DNA from: an uncultured Lachnospiraceae bacterium
Lineage (GTDB): Bacteria; Bacillota; Clostridia; Lachnospirales; Lachnospiraceae
Direction: 5' to 3'
DNA length: 64,000 bases
Assembly (NCBI GenBank): GCA_910576975.1
Contig: CAJTJY010000007.1
Coordinates: forward strand, 47,710 to 111,709
Below, one piece after another: positions 1-9,541 of the stretch. The first letter of the stretch is position 1. Every line of letters begins with the position of its first letter. Both the position numbers and the translations under genes were made by a program. The notes below the pieces were generated by a model. That model did no database searches and was not told where the DNA came from. It saw only the letters and a program-made list of their open reading frames with translations.

Positions 1-310
1 TGCTCATACTGCCAAGATTCTTCAACCGCATCCTGCCCATGCTGCCAAGATTCTTCAACTGCTTTTGGACCTGGTTCCTGCTCATAGTCCCAAGGTTCTT
101 CTGGCACTGTTTCAAAACCAGGCTCCTGCCCATATTGCCAAGCTTCTTCAACTGCTTCTTTCTCATGCTGCCAAGGTTCTTCCTGAACTACTTCCTGCTC
201 ATAGAGCCAGGCTTCTTCCCGAACTGGCTCCTGCCCGTATTGCCAAGATTCTTCTGGCACTGTTTCCTGCCCGTACTGCCAATCTCCCTGCTCTTGCGAC
301 ATAGGAAATT
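1..310 (-). repeat. Degenerate 33-36 bp coding repeats (W-Q-Y/H-G/E-Q-E units)
   Basis: The C-terminal part of the first gene is made of imperfect tandem units. On the coding strand each unit reads roughly TGGCAGTATGGGCAGGA then a variable stretch ending GTTSAAGAAGAA. About eight units are visible before the window edge, and the array probably continues. Confidence 0.75.
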
Positions 311-1613
311 CTTCCTGATACTGCGTCTGCCCCTCTGCCTGCTGCCACTGTGATCCATACTGCGGGACATTCTGCAGATACCGCTCCGCCAACAGTTCCT
401 GAGGCGTAGCGCCTGCCTCCAATTTGGGAATAATCTCGTTGAGCCGTTCTAACAGCTCTTGTGCCTCCTGCAATGCCCGGACCTTGGCAGAAACAAGCCT
501 TCGCTCTTGGGCTGTCGCCATCGCTGCCTCTGCCGCCTGCCTGGTACGCTCCCATTCTGCCAGCACATCCTCAATCTCCATCTGTCCATTGACCTGCGGC
601 TCCCGAACCATGCCTCCTTGGACAGACATATAAACTTGTCCATCACGGTCCTCTGCAAGCAACTCTTCAAAATCATTTTTCAACGAGCCGTCGATCTCTT
701 CATCCGTCTCAATGTAACCATAGACACCTTCCTCGACTACTGGCTCTTCCTCTTCTGCTGCCGCCTGCAGGTACGGAATTTCCTCCACCATCTTTTTAAT
801 ATTGTCCATGGTGTCGCTTACGCTTTCCTTACTGTTGGCATCCATAATCTGCTGCATGCTTTTGGCAATTTCTGCCTGGAGATTCGATGTATTGAACCTC
901 CCGCTCCCGACAGCGAGATTGGGAATCTTGACGGTCTCTTGAATAATCTCTCCTGATTCCAACATATCCGTTGGACGCACTTCCACAATTCCGTCACGGA
1001 ACTGCTTGAACTGCCGGTATTTGTCCTCCTGCTCCTGGGTCAGGGGCTGATAGATCATTTTCAGCTCCAATGCTTTCTCAACATATTTTCCATCACCGAA
1101 CCAAAGCACCAGTTCGTCGCAAACCTCTACGCATCGACCGCCATCGCCAAAGCGGTGATATAAGTACGCAAGTTCAAATGCCCATTCTTCTGTATATTCC
1201 CGGCTTTTGAACTCTTCTAGAATGCCAATCAGCTCTGGCAGCTGCGCGCCGCTTAGCTTGGCAATCTGATACCGAAGTATATATTTCTGATTATCATAGG
1301 GGGCAACCTCCAGAAATTCTTCATAATGCTCTTTCGCTTCCTCCACATTGCCCATTTTCAGGGAAACCAGCGTTAAGCGATACAGTATATTCCTGCCCAC
1401 TGCTGCGCGGTCATATGCCATCAAAAGAATTTCATGGCTCTCCTCATATCTTTTGTTCCTGTCATAAATCTCTCCCACCATGAACAGTGTTGCTGAACTC
1501 TTTACCTTCCTCCAGTTAATAGAATCTGCAATTTCTGCCGCTGTCTCATAGTCTTTGCTTTCCACCAGACTCTTTAACTGTTCCAGTTTTAGCTTGTATT
1601 CGTATTTATCCAA
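1..1613 (-). CDS. TTG-started TPR-like protein with W-Q repeat tail (3' end outside window)
   Basis: An open frame runs from a TTG codon at 1613-1611 to the window edge (537 codons seen). No ATG fits, but GAGGTG lies 8 bases upstream of the TTG, and the reading DKYEYKLKLEQLKSLVESK is clearly coding. Residues 1 to about 200 are helical and resemble tetratricopeptide repeats (paired helices with Y, A and L spacing). The middle is acidic. From about residue 430 the protein becomes a Q/E/W-rich tail of roughly 11-residue units such as WQYGQEPVREEA. This is a cytoplasmic protein of unknown function with no signal peptide. Such a tail could serve as a binding scaffold, but that is inference. It stands alone, with the AI-2E exporter gene upstream on the same strand. 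Confidence 0.8.
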   Translation of the reverse strand, partial: MDKYEYKLKLEQLKSLVESKDYETAAEIADSINWRKVKSSATLFMVGEIYDRNKRYEESHEILLMAYDRAAVGRNILYRLTLVSLKMGNVEEAKEHYEEFLEVAPYDNQKYILRYQIAKLSGAQLPELIGILEEFKSREYTEEWAFELAYLYHRFGDGGRCVEVCDELVLWFGDGKYVEKALELKMIYQPLTQEQEDKYRQFKQFRDGIVEVRPTDMLESGEIIQETVKIPNLAVGSGRFNTSNLQAEIAKSMQQIMDANSKESVSDTMDNIKKMVEEIPYLQAAAEEEEPVVEEGVYGYIETDEEIDGSLKNDFEELLAEDRDGQVYMSVQGGMVREPQVNGQMEIEDVLAEWERTRQAAEAAMATAQERRLVSAKVRALQEAQELLERLNEIIPKLEAGATPQELLAERYLQNVPQYGSQWQQAEGQTQYQEEFPMSQEQGDWQYGQETVPEESWQYGQEPVREEAWLYEQEVVQEEPWQHEKEAVEEAWQYGQEPGFETVPEEPWDYEQEPGPKAVEESWQHGQDAVEESWQYE

Positions 1614-1711
1614 CTATTTCACCTCAGAATTATGTTAAAAGGTACACTACCCCTGATTATCGTCCATATTACCTATAGTTTAACATATTTCCCCTGCAGA
1701 TGTCAAAAAAT

Positions 1712-3067
1712 CTATTTCTTCTTTCGTTTTTGAACTTTGTTCTGTCGCCATCTGCGCGTTTTGCCAGGATCTTTTTTGTGACTTGGTTTCGCTTCTTCCT
1801 GGTAAGTGACCAGCACATTTTGATCCAGATCCACCTTTTCTGCTGAAATATAACACTGGCTGTCCAAGGGAAGCTGTTTTTTCCCAATCAGGTAATTCAA
1901 CATATTGCGTATCACATAGAAGATCACTGCGAACAACGGAACACCGATAATCATCCCTGGAATTCCCAAAAATCCGCCGCCGACTAAAATGGCAAACACC
2001 ACCCAAAACGAAGACAACCCCGTAGAATCCCCGAGAATCTTAGGGCCGATGATGTTTCCGTCGATCTGCTGCAGCACGAGGATAAAAATTATAAAATACA
2101 AACCCTGGATCGGATTAGCAAGCATTATCAGAATCGTGCTGGGCACCGCCCCCAGATATGGTCCGAAAAAGGGGATCACATTGGTCACCCCAACAATTAC
2201 GCTGACCAGTACGGAATAAGGCATGTTCATCAAATACAAACAGATAAAGCACAAAATTCCAATAATCAGGGAATCCAGGATCTTCCCAGAAATAAACCCT
2301 CCGAAAATTTCATGACTTTTATGAACGGTATGAATCACGGCGTTTGCACTTCTGGCAGGAAACAGCGCATAAACCAGCTTCTTGCTTTGACCAATAAAGA
2401 TTTCCTTGCTCATCAATACATAGATGGAAATAATGATTCCAACCACGACGTTAAACAATATTTTTACTACTCCGATCACCCCCGTCGTCAGCCCCGTAAC
2501 TAGGTTTTTCGTCTGAGGCAGGAAGTCAGTCTTTGCCCAATGCTCAAAAAATTCCGTGCCTTTGGTCAGGCCGATTTCCAAATAACCTGAGATTTCGCTG
2601 TCATTATCGACATAATCGCTGATCCACTCCATAAAGCCATTGACTTGCTTGGGCAGCGTTCCAATCATGCCATTGATGCTTTTATAAAGTTCTGGAATCA
2701 CCATCTGCAATAAGATCCCAATCACCAAGACCACAAACAGCAATGCGCCCGCCACGCTGATAGCCCGCACCACTTTCTTAGCTTTCTCCTGACTATTCAT
2801 TTTCGCCTGAAAAAAAGGCAGCAAGTGGCGTTCTTCAAAATTTACCACTGGATTCAGCAAGTAAGCAAGGATCAGCCCTATGGTGATCGGCTGCAGGATA
2901 ATCATGACTTTTTCTAAAATCTTCGTAAATTCCTGGTATCGAAAAATCAGAAAAAAGAATGCGATAGAACCAATAATCACCAGGAAGGAGATAAGCCCCA
3001 CCGCTAAATACGGCTTAATATTCCAATTTGCCCTTTGATCTGTCTGCTTTGTCTCTTGTTCATTCAT
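1712..3067 (-). CDS. AI-2E family transporter (paralog 1)
   Basis: This 451-residue membrane protein belongs to the AI-2E/YdiK/PerM exporter family (PF01594). Members export small molecules or act in Na/H exchange, and the substrate here cannot be told. Hydrophobic segments lie near residues 20-45, 55-75, 105-125, 200-225 and 265-390. The family-typical stretch with GxPG and late PGMIIGVPLFAV is present near residues 350-380. The C-terminus is a basic tail (KKDPGKTRRWRQNK). AGGAGG lies 10 bases before the ATG. A second, diverged paralog is at 33079-34215. No operon partner is evident. Confidence 0.88.
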   Translation of the reverse strand: MNEQETKQTDQRANWNIKPYLAVGLISFLVIIGSIAFFFLIFRYQEFTKILEKVMIILQPITIGLILAYLLNPVVNFEERHLLPFFQAKMNSQEKAKKVVRAISVAGALLFVVLVIGILLQMVIPELYKSINGMIGTLPKQVNGFMEWISDYVDNDSEISGYLEIGLTKGTEFFEHWAKTDFLPQTKNLVTGLTTGVIGVVKILFNVVVGIIISIYVLMSKEIFIGQSKKLVYALFPARSANAVIHTVHKSHEIFGGFISGKILDSLIIGILCFICLYLMNMPYSVLVSVIVGVTNVIPFFGPYLGAVPSTILIMLANPIQGLYFIIFILVLQQIDGNIIGPKILGDSTGLSSFWVVFAILVGGGFLGIPGMIIGVPLFAVIFYVIRNMLNYLIGKKQLPLDSQCYISAEKVDLDQNVLVTYQEEAKPSHKKDPGKTRRWRQNKVQKRKKK

Positions 3068-3154
3068 AAAAACGCATCCTCCTAATTGTTGATTCAGGGC
3101 ATTGCAGCTTATGCGCCACGCATTTTCTGCAATACCCTGCTGCTTGCCTGATGA

Positions 3155-5461
3155 TTAACCCTTATAGTAATTAATCAGGCATCCCTTTAATATAATTGTG
3201 CGTTCATCCTCTGTCAGTTCACCCATTCCCAGAGTAAATTCCTGTAATGCTCCATCCTTGACCACATAAGCCGGGATCTGTGTCTTACGCTCTTCTACTG
3301 CCTTGCGGATGTCTGGGATGAAAATATAATCTCCGTTCACAAAAGGCAATTCCCCATCTGGAATCAGGAACGGAAGCATTCCCCAATTAATCAAGTTAGA
3401 ACGATAACGCTTGGTGGCATACTCATTGGCAATATTCGCCCAGCCTCCTAAAACTTTCTGACAAGAGGCCGCCTGCTCCCTGGCGGAACCATCGCCTGGC
3501 TTTACCGCAAAGATCGTGCTTCCAAAGCCCAAAAGACTCGTTTCCCTATTCTCTGTAAATGCTTTCTCTGGGAACGCCTGACATACAGCCGCCATCACTG
3601 GCTTTAATTCTTCCACGACTTCCAACGGACATCTTCCCTCTTCCACGGCTTTCTGCGCTTTCTGAATCTCCTTGGCACGTCCCACATAAGCTGGGTCCTT
3701 TCTTGATAATGTAAATTCTGCAAGCCCCAGCGGATTCGAACGATAAGAGGAAGTCTCTCCAGAAGGAATCAGCTCGTCTGTAGTGGTAACCGGATCATGA
3801 ATTTCAGACACTACCTTTAATACCATGTTTTGCGGCAGCTCGCTCATAGCAGGCCAATCTTTAATATTAGGCCCAAACTTAATTTCCTGGCTGGGATCTG
3901 CCACGCCCTTGCTGTCAAATACCCGGTTTGCGTAGATTCTGCCGTCAAAATGATAGACAGGGTTGGTATAGAACACATCCATCTCCGTAGCCGGTGTCAG
4001 GTAACCCTTATTAGCCGCCGTGGCCGCAATGGAGCGCGCATCCATCAGTGCAACAGAGGCAATCTGGCCGCTCTGAAGCTTGCTGCCCTCACGGTTGGGG
4101 AAATTCCTAGTAGAGTGACGGATCGAGAATCCATTGTGGCTTGGCGTGTCTCCTGCGCCAAAGCAAGGACCGCAGAACGCCGTCTTAAGAATCGCGCCCG
4201 TCTCCATTAAAGTCTCTGCCGCACCCGTCTTCATCAATTCCATGTAAATCGGCATACTGGCTGGATAAATGCTCAGCGTGAACTCATCCGACCCAATGCT
4301 TGCGCCCTCCATAATATCTGCCGCTGCAGAAATGTTTTCAAATCCGCCTCCGGCGCATCCTGCAATAATTCCCTGATCCACATAAAGCTTTCCATTTCTG
4401 ACTTTATCTTTCAAGGTGAAATCTACTGCGCCGTCCAAGCTTACCTGCGCTTTCTTTTCGCAGTCATCCAAAATGTCCATCAGATTTGCGTTTAATTCTT
4501 CGATGGTATAAGTATTACTCGGATGGAACGGCATAGCGATCATCGGCTTCACCTTGCTCAAATCGACCTCGATCATGCCGTCGTAGTATGCTACCTGTCC
4601 CGGATTGAGCTCCTTGTAATCCGCTCTGCGTCCATGAACCTTGTAAAACTCCCGAATGGCATCATCCGTTCTCCAGATGGAAGACAAGCAGGTAGTCTCC
4701 GTAGTCATAACGTCCACGCCAATCCTAAAATCTGCACTCAGGCTTGATACGCCTGGCCCTACAAATTCCATCACCTTATTGTTGACATATCCATTGGCAA
4801 AGACAGCCCCGATAATAGCCAAGGCAACGTCCTGTGGTCCTACGCCCTTTTGCGGCTCTCCTGTCAGATAAACTCCCACTACCTTGGGCATGTTGATGTC
4901 ATACGTCTTATTCAACAACTGTTTTACCAGCTCAGGACCGCCCTCGCCCATTGCCATGGTGCCCAGCGCCCCGTAACGGGTATGGGAATCGGAGCCTAGG
5001 ATCATCTTGCCGCCTGCGGCAAGCATTTCTCTGGCATACTGATGGATGACCGCCTGATGAGGAGGCACGTAGACTCCGCCATATTTCTTAGCGCAGGTCA
5101 ATCCAAAGATATGATCGTCCTCATTGATCGTCCCTCCCACTGCGCACAGGGAGTTATGACAATTGGTCAGCACATAAGGAACCGGAAATTTCTCTAATCC
5201 CGAAGCCCTCGCTGTCTGAATAATTCCCACAAAGGTAATGTCATGGGACGTTAGCTTGTCAAACTTGATTTTCAGCTTTTCCATTGAGCCAGAAGTATTG
5301 TGTTCGCTAAGAATTCCATAGGCAATCGTATTCTGCGCTGCCTCTTCTTTGGTCACAGCCTGTCCTGATAAAGACTGGATGGCCGCTTGCGCCTGTGCGC
5401 TCTCCGGTACCAGGGTCTCCCCATTGACCAGGTAAGCGCCGCCGTCATATAATTTTATCAT
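3155..5461 (-). CDS. Aconitase-family hydratase (YbhJ-like)
   Basis: This 768-residue protein of the aconitase/IPM isomerase superfamily is expected to isomerise or hydrate a tricarboxylic acid using a 4Fe-4S cluster. Visible features are GGKMILGSDSHTRYGALG, then IIAGCAGGG and FCGPCFGAGDTPSHNG, which provide the three cluster cysteines, and a C-terminal swivel-like part. Several changes from classical AcnA (for example the NCHNSLCAVGG start motif) place it with the YbhJ-like hydratases, so citrate/isocitrate as substrate is likely but not certain. AGGAGG precedes the ATG. It is monocistronic, with its own promoter at 5569-5597 and a leader of about 100 bases containing a hairpin (5526-5551). 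Confidence 0.85.
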   Translation of the reverse strand: MIKLYDGGAYLVNGETLVPESAQAQAAIQSLSGQAVTKEEAAQNTIAYGILSEHNTSGSMEKLKIKFDKLTSHDITFVGIIQTARASGLEKFPVPYVLTNCHNSLCAVGGTINEDDHIFGLTCAKKYGGVYVPPHQAVIHQYAREMLAAGGKMILGSDSHTRYGALGTMAMGEGGPELVKQLLNKTYDINMPKVVGVYLTGEPQKGVGPQDVALAIIGAVFANGYVNNKVMEFVGPGVSSLSADFRIGVDVMTTETTCLSSIWRTDDAIREFYKVHGRRADYKELNPGQVAYYDGMIEVDLSKVKPMIAMPFHPSNTYTIEELNANLMDILDDCEKKAQVSLDGAVDFTLKDKVRNGKLYVDQGIIAGCAGGGFENISAAADIMEGASIGSDEFTLSIYPASMPIYMELMKTGAAETLMETGAILKTAFCGPCFGAGDTPSHNGFSIRHSTRNFPNREGSKLQSGQIASVALMDARSIAATAANKGYLTPATEMDVFYTNPVYHFDGRIYANRVFDSKGVADPSQEIKFGPNIKDWPAMSELPQNMVLKVVSEIHDPVTTTDELIPSGETSSYRSNPLGLAEFTLSRKDPAYVGRAKEIQKAQKAVEEGRCPLEVVEELKPVMAAVCQAFPEKAFTENRETSLLGFGSTIFAVKPGDGSAREQAASCQKVLGGWANIANEYATKRYRSNLINWGMLPFLIPDGELPFVNGDYIFIPDIRKAVEERKTQIPAYVVKDGALQEFTLGMGELTEDERTIILKGCLINYYKG

Positions 5462-5568
5462 ATTCTGTCCTCCTAATATCGTTAATCTAATTTAATCACA
5501 ATAAATTTGAAAATAAGACGAAATAAGCCCATGGAAACCTCCATTGGCTTACTTCTCCCTACCTGAAC

Positions 5569-5597
5569 ATTATAAAGTGACTCCAAAAGAAATGCAA
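5569..5597 (-). promoter_or_regulatory. Sigma-A type promoter of the hydratase gene
   Basis: Read on the minus strand: TTGCAT (5597-5592), a 17-base spacer, TATAAT (5574-5569). The predicted start near 5562 leaves a leader of about 100 bases. The leader carries a 10-bp imperfect hairpin (5526-5551) that has no T-run. Confidence 0.75.
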
Positions 5598-5611
5598 GGC
5601 AAAATTATTCT

Positions 5612-5664
5612 TTAGTTTCCGCATTTTGTAATTTTATATCATCAAAAGATTTCCATCACAAAGC
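5612..5664. repeat. Partial copy of the GTTTCC...TTTGTAATT dispersed repeat
   Basis: AGTTTCCGCATTTTGTAATT followed by ATCAAAAGATTTCCATCACAAAG matches the left arm of the palindrome at 52594-52778 with a few changes. Only one arm is present. Confidence 0.6.
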
Positions 5665-5680
5665 AGCAAACTCTTGCGTC

Positions 5681-8389
5681 CTATGATTCAAAATCTTCCC
5701 GAGAAGAATGCTCTTGCTTAAAGCCAATCATCACCTTGAACAAATCCCCGTCCAGATAGATCCGGAAGCTTCCTCCCATCATCGTCATAAGGTTTTTCGC
5801 TATCGACAGCCCTAAGCCGCTTCCTTCCGTGCTGCGGGAGATATCTCCCCGGATAAATCGTTCTGTCAGCTCTTCCGCCGGAATGTTCAAAGCATTTTCC
5901 GAGATATTTTTAATGGAAAACAATACCTGAGCGCCATCCGCCTGCATATCTACATAAACCCTAGTATGCTCCATGGCATATTTGGCGACATTGTTATATA
6001 AGTTTTCCAATACTCTCCAAATACGTCTGCCGTCCGCAAGAATGACCACCGATTCCCGCGGCAGGTTGGAGATCACCTGCAGCCCCCGTGCCTCAAACCG
6101 CTCTGCAAATTCCCCTTCTGTCTGATGCACCAGCTCGACAAGATTGATGCGCTCCATCTCCAGCTCGATATTGCCAGAACTAATCCTGGAAGCCTCTACC
6201 AAGTCTTCCGCCAGTTGCTTTAAGCGCTGTGATTTACTTTCGAGTACTGCGATATAGCTCTGCGCCCTCTGATTATCAAGCTTTTCCCGTTTCAGCAGAT
6301 CCACATAATTGATAATAGAGGTAAGAGGCGTCTTGATATCATGGGACACGTTGGTTATCAAGTCCGCCTGCAGACGCTCGTTTTTCATACTGGCGTCCAC
6401 CGCATGACATAACCCCTCTCCAATCGTATTGACTGCCTGGGCAAGCTTGAGGTTGTCCCCTCTTAATTCCTCCTCGGCAATCTTATATTCCAGATCTCCG
6501 CTGGCAATCTTGCCAATTCCTTCCAGCACTTTGTTGCGCTGCACCCCTTCCCGGATAATCAAAACCGCTTCCAATCCGCATAGAACACTGAACATTGCCA
6601 CGCCAAGAAAAATCAGATTCTGATTGTAAGATGCAGCAATCATTGTTAGGAGCAACATGCATGCCACAAGATGCAGCCCGAACCAGATTACCATTTTGGT
6701 CTGGGACTTACGACTAGTAAATAAAAGCCCGATTCCCCGGAAAAACCAGCCCAGAATGCTGCCAGACCATAGCACTCCCGCCCGGATCCGCCGCACAAAG
6801 CTTAAGTAAAACGCCAACAAAAACGCCATCCCAAAGAAAGCAACCCCTCCGGCCAGCACGATCATCGTATTGCCTCCCCTGTCGGCATATTGGTAAAACG
6901 TCTTTATCATTACCCAGACAAAGGCGACAATCTCCACGACCGCTAAAAGCAGTAGAATTTCCGTGGGAATCCGGTCAAAAAGATTAAGATGCACCTGCCC
7001 GCTATCATCTCGTTTTCCAGCTACGATGCTAAGATAAATAAAGCTGATTAACAATGCCAGCAAGCTTAAGCCTGCCCCCCACATGCAAATCCGAATCCAT
7101 GGATGCATTTTGTCGTATTCTGCCTTTGCATCTTTTAATGCGTCAGGATTTGGAAACTTTGTATCCACGCCGAGAAACAACACGCTTCCTTTATTGCCAT
7201 ATTCTGGCTCGATATGCTGATAGAAATATTCCTCCATATCCAAAACATTTGTTTCCATGTGAATGTCGCTTTCCCTATAATACAAATATTTTCCAAGATT
7301 ACTCCCGTAGGAAGCCAGGGCTGAAGCCTTTTTCGTATTCATATTGGTCCACACGGCGCCGTCTTTCTCCCGGCTGACCCAATAATATACATTGCTGCCA
7401 TGAGAAGACTGGTGATAATTGTTTAGACATTTCCGATACTGACTGATCTCTCTCCCGATCTCTTCCACAGTATAGCTCAACGCATGATAGGCATTGCACA
7501 TATGTTCCATGGAGATCTCTCCATTCATAAACCTTTCCCAGATCCCTGCACCGTTTTGCGGCAGATAATCTTCATCAATGAAATCATATGCAGAAGAACG
7601 GCTGACATAAGCCATATCGTCCATGCTAGTCAGCAACAGTTCCAGTTCTTTTGCATCCAGTTCATAGAGCTGGCCCTTGACCACTTTCTGAATCACGGTC
7701 TGAAGCCCTTCATCCGAAGCATCTCCTATGACTGTCTCTATGCTGGCACTGGAAATGTCACTCTCCAAACTGACTTGTTCATCATACGCTATTTGCGCTG
7801 AAACGGCATCTCCTGAAGCGCTGTAAGAGCCTCCATAATAATATTCCACCTTCTCAATGACATTTTCTCGCAGTTGCGGCGCCATGTCTTTCATCGTTAA
7901 AACTGGCTTTTCCTCACTGTATACATTTTCTCCATTTCGATAGATGCTCTGCCGCTGCTGGATTCCATTACCTACCTCATACTCCGCCACGAACTCATAA
8001 AAAGAAGTACTGTAGCCTCTGGACCATTCTGCCAAATCTCCTAGCCTGTAGAGAAACGCATTTTTTTCAGTCTTCTTCCACCCTGATAGTTCTTGCCGTT
8101 CATAATACCGCCAAATGTCCACCTCTTTGTCTGGGTCATACGTCTGGCCCGTCTCAAACTTCCTGCGAAGCTTGCTAAATTGCAACACTTCCTGGGTCAC
8201 AGCCTCAAACTGATCCGTAAAAAAGCTAGAAGATTCAAATGGGGTGTCCATTTTCTGGTTAAAATTCAAAATATTCTTTTGAAACAACATAATCAGAAAC
8301 ATAAGGCAAAGGACGAATACCACTGCCAGTATCTGATTTGCCGCTGCCGCTGTTGCTTTGAACGCCACAGAATAGCGCCATTTTTTCAC
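5681..8389 (-). CDS. Sensor histidine kinase, OmpR-partner, large extracytoplasmic domain
   Basis: This is a membrane sensor kinase of about 902 residues. A GTG at 8389-8387 with AAAGGA 9 bases upstream fits the start better than the TTG at 8422. It has one N-terminal membrane helix (AVVFVLCLMFLIMLF), about 400 extracytoplasmic residues, then six or so hydrophobic segments, a HisKA H-box (ITNVSHDIKTPLTSIINYVD) and a HATPase_c domain with GSGLGLSIAKNLM. It pairs with the response regulator whose stop lies 13 bases upstream. The domain layout is common in Clostridia sensors of cell-envelope stress, but the signal is unknown. Confidence 0.85.
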   Translation of the reverse strand: MKKWRYSVAFKATAAAANQILAVVFVLCLMFLIMLFQKNILNFNQKMDTPFESSSFFTDQFEAVTQEVLQFSKLRRKFETGQTYDPDKEVDIWRYYERQELSGWKKTEKNAFLYRLGDLAEWSRGYSTSFYEFVAEYEVGNGIQQRQSIYRNGENVYSEEKPVLTMKDMAPQLRENVIEKVEYYYGGSYSASGDAVSAQIAYDEQVSLESDISSASIETVIGDASDEGLQTVIQKVVKGQLYELDAKELELLLTSMDDMAYVSRSSAYDFIDEDYLPQNGAGIWERFMNGEISMEHMCNAYHALSYTVEEIGREISQYRKCLNNYHQSSHGSNVYYWVSREKDGAVWTNMNTKKASALASYGSNLGKYLYYRESDIHMETNVLDMEEYFYQHIEPEYGNKGSVLFLGVDTKFPNPDALKDAKAEYDKMHPWIRICMWGAGLSLLALLISFIYLSIVAGKRDDSGQVHLNLFDRIPTEILLLLAVVEIVAFVWVMIKTFYQYADRGGNTMIVLAGGVAFFGMAFLLAFYLSFVRRIRAGVLWSGSILGWFFRGIGLLFTSRKSQTKMVIWFGLHLVACMLLLTMIAASYNQNLIFLGVAMFSVLCGLEAVLIIREGVQRNKVLEGIGKIASGDLEYKIAEEELRGDNLKLAQAVNTIGEGLCHAVDASMKNERLQADLITNVSHDIKTPLTSIINYVDLLKREKLDNQRAQSYIAVLESKSQRLKQLAEDLVEASRISSGNIELEMERINLVELVHQTEGEFAERFEARGLQVISNLPRESVVILADGRRIWRVLENLYNNVAKYAMEHTRVYVDMQADGAQVLFSIKNISENALNIPAEELTERFIRGDISRSTEGSGLGLSIAKNLMTMMGGSFRIYLDGDLFKVMIGFKQEHSSREDFES

Positions 8390-8402
8390 CTCATCACATC
8401 CT

Positions 8403-9101
8403 TTAACTTGATGATTTTTCAATTTTATATCCCACCCCCCAAACGACTTTCAGATATCTTGGCTCTTTGGGGTTGATCTCAATTTTCTCCCTGATATGCC
8501 TGATATGCACTGCCACCGTATTGTCTGCGCCAATTGCGTCCTCGTTCCAAATGCTCTCATAGATCTGATTGATCGAGAATACTTTTCCCTGATTCTTCAC
8601 CAACAGCAACAATATATTATACTCAATAGGCGTCAGCTTTACCTGCTCGCCGTCCACTATGACTTCCTTTAAGTCGTCATTGATTACCAAGCCGCCCGTC
8701 TGGTAGACCCGTTTGCTGCTTTCTGCGGCATTTCCAAGCTGAGTATAGCGCCGAAGCTGCGATTTGACCCTTGCCACCAGCTCCAAGGGGTTAAAAGGCT
8801 TTGTCACATAGTCATCTGCGCCAATATTCAGCCCTAGTATCTTATCGGCGTCCTCAGATTTCGCTGACAGGATGATAATCGGAATGCTGCTCTCCTCGCG
8901 GATCTTTAATGTCGCCCGGATTCCGTCCAGCTTAGGCATCATCACATCAATAATCAGAAGATGCACTTCATGTTCTTTTAATACCTCAAGTGCCTGTTCT
9001 CCATCATACGCTTTGAGGATGCTGTAGCCTTCCTGCTGCAAATATATCTCAATCGCATCTACAATCTCCTTATCATCATCGCATACCAGTATATTTTTCA
9101 T
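8403..9101 (-). CDS. OmpR-family response regulator
   Basis: This 232-residue regulator has a receiver domain with the DDD acidic pocket near residue 8, the phosphorylated Asp in LLIIDVMMPKLDG, and the KPF lysine. The second half is a winged helix (VKLTPIEYNILLLLVKNQGK, GVGYKIEK end). The chosen ATG (9101) has GAGAGGTG upstream; a longer reading from 9152 has no ribosome site. It is the upstream member of an operon with the kinase at 5681-8389. Confidence 0.9.
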   Translation of the reverse strand: MKNILVCDDDKEIVDAIEIYLQQEGYSILKAYDGEQALEVLKEHEVHLLIIDVMMPKLDGIRATLKIREESSIPIIILSAKSEDADKILGLNIGADDYVTKPFNPLELVARVKSQLRRYTQLGNAAESSKRVYQTGGLVINDDLKEVIVDGEQVKLTPIEYNILLLLVKNQGKVFSINQIYESIWNEDAIGADNTVAVHIRHIREKIEINPKEPRYLKVVWGVGYKIEKSSS

Positions 9102-9214
9102 CTCATTCACCTCTCTTTTTCTATCGGGATTCCCGACCTTTTTATTATACATAATCTAATACAACTGTAAAAGCATTATATCAGGTGTTTTTTAAGTAAC
9201 AACGGGGTATTTTA

Positions 9215-9439
9215 TTAAGATTTCTTAAAGATATTCACTCTGATCTTGAACAATCAAAGCATTTTTACAACGAGCATAATGCCAATCTATATGGTCGTTG
9301 GCTATAATAATTTGGGAATGGCGCACGTTATGCAAAAAAGGCATTAACAGGTTTCTTTAAAGCATATAAAATAGCGATATCTGAACTTGGACTAAAGCAT
9401 TTTCAAACCAATCATACAAATGGGTATACGCCGAAATAA
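9215..9439 (+). pseudogene. Short coding relic with two in-frame stops
   Basis: One frame reads RFLKDIHSDLEQSKHFYNE, then two adjacent stop codons (TAATAA near 9309), then FGNGARYAKKALTGFFKAYK and a further LGLKHFQTNHTNGYTPK to a TAA at 9437-9439. The composition is protein-like across the stops, so this is probably the decayed 3' end of a gene. No family was recognised. It lies in the 440-base gap upstream of the regulator gene. Confidence 0.4.
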
Positions 9440-9444
9440 CAAGG

Positions 9445-9504
9445 AAGAGGCTGTCGCACTAATAAATCTTTGCATTGTAATTTATGTTAGTGCGACAGCC
9501 TCTT
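9445..9504. terminator. Perfect 18-bp hairpin with repeat core (AGGCTGTCGCACTAA)
   Basis: AAGAGGCTGTCGCACTAA at 9445-9462 is exactly complementary to 9487-9504 and is followed by TTCTTTTT. It can end transcripts from either side. The core AGGCTGTCGCACT is shared with the large palindromes at 40.7 kb and near 20.8 kb. Confidence 0.75.
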
Positions 9505-9541
9505 TTCTTTTTGAACAACAAATGAGTTACCTGCTGCCAGG

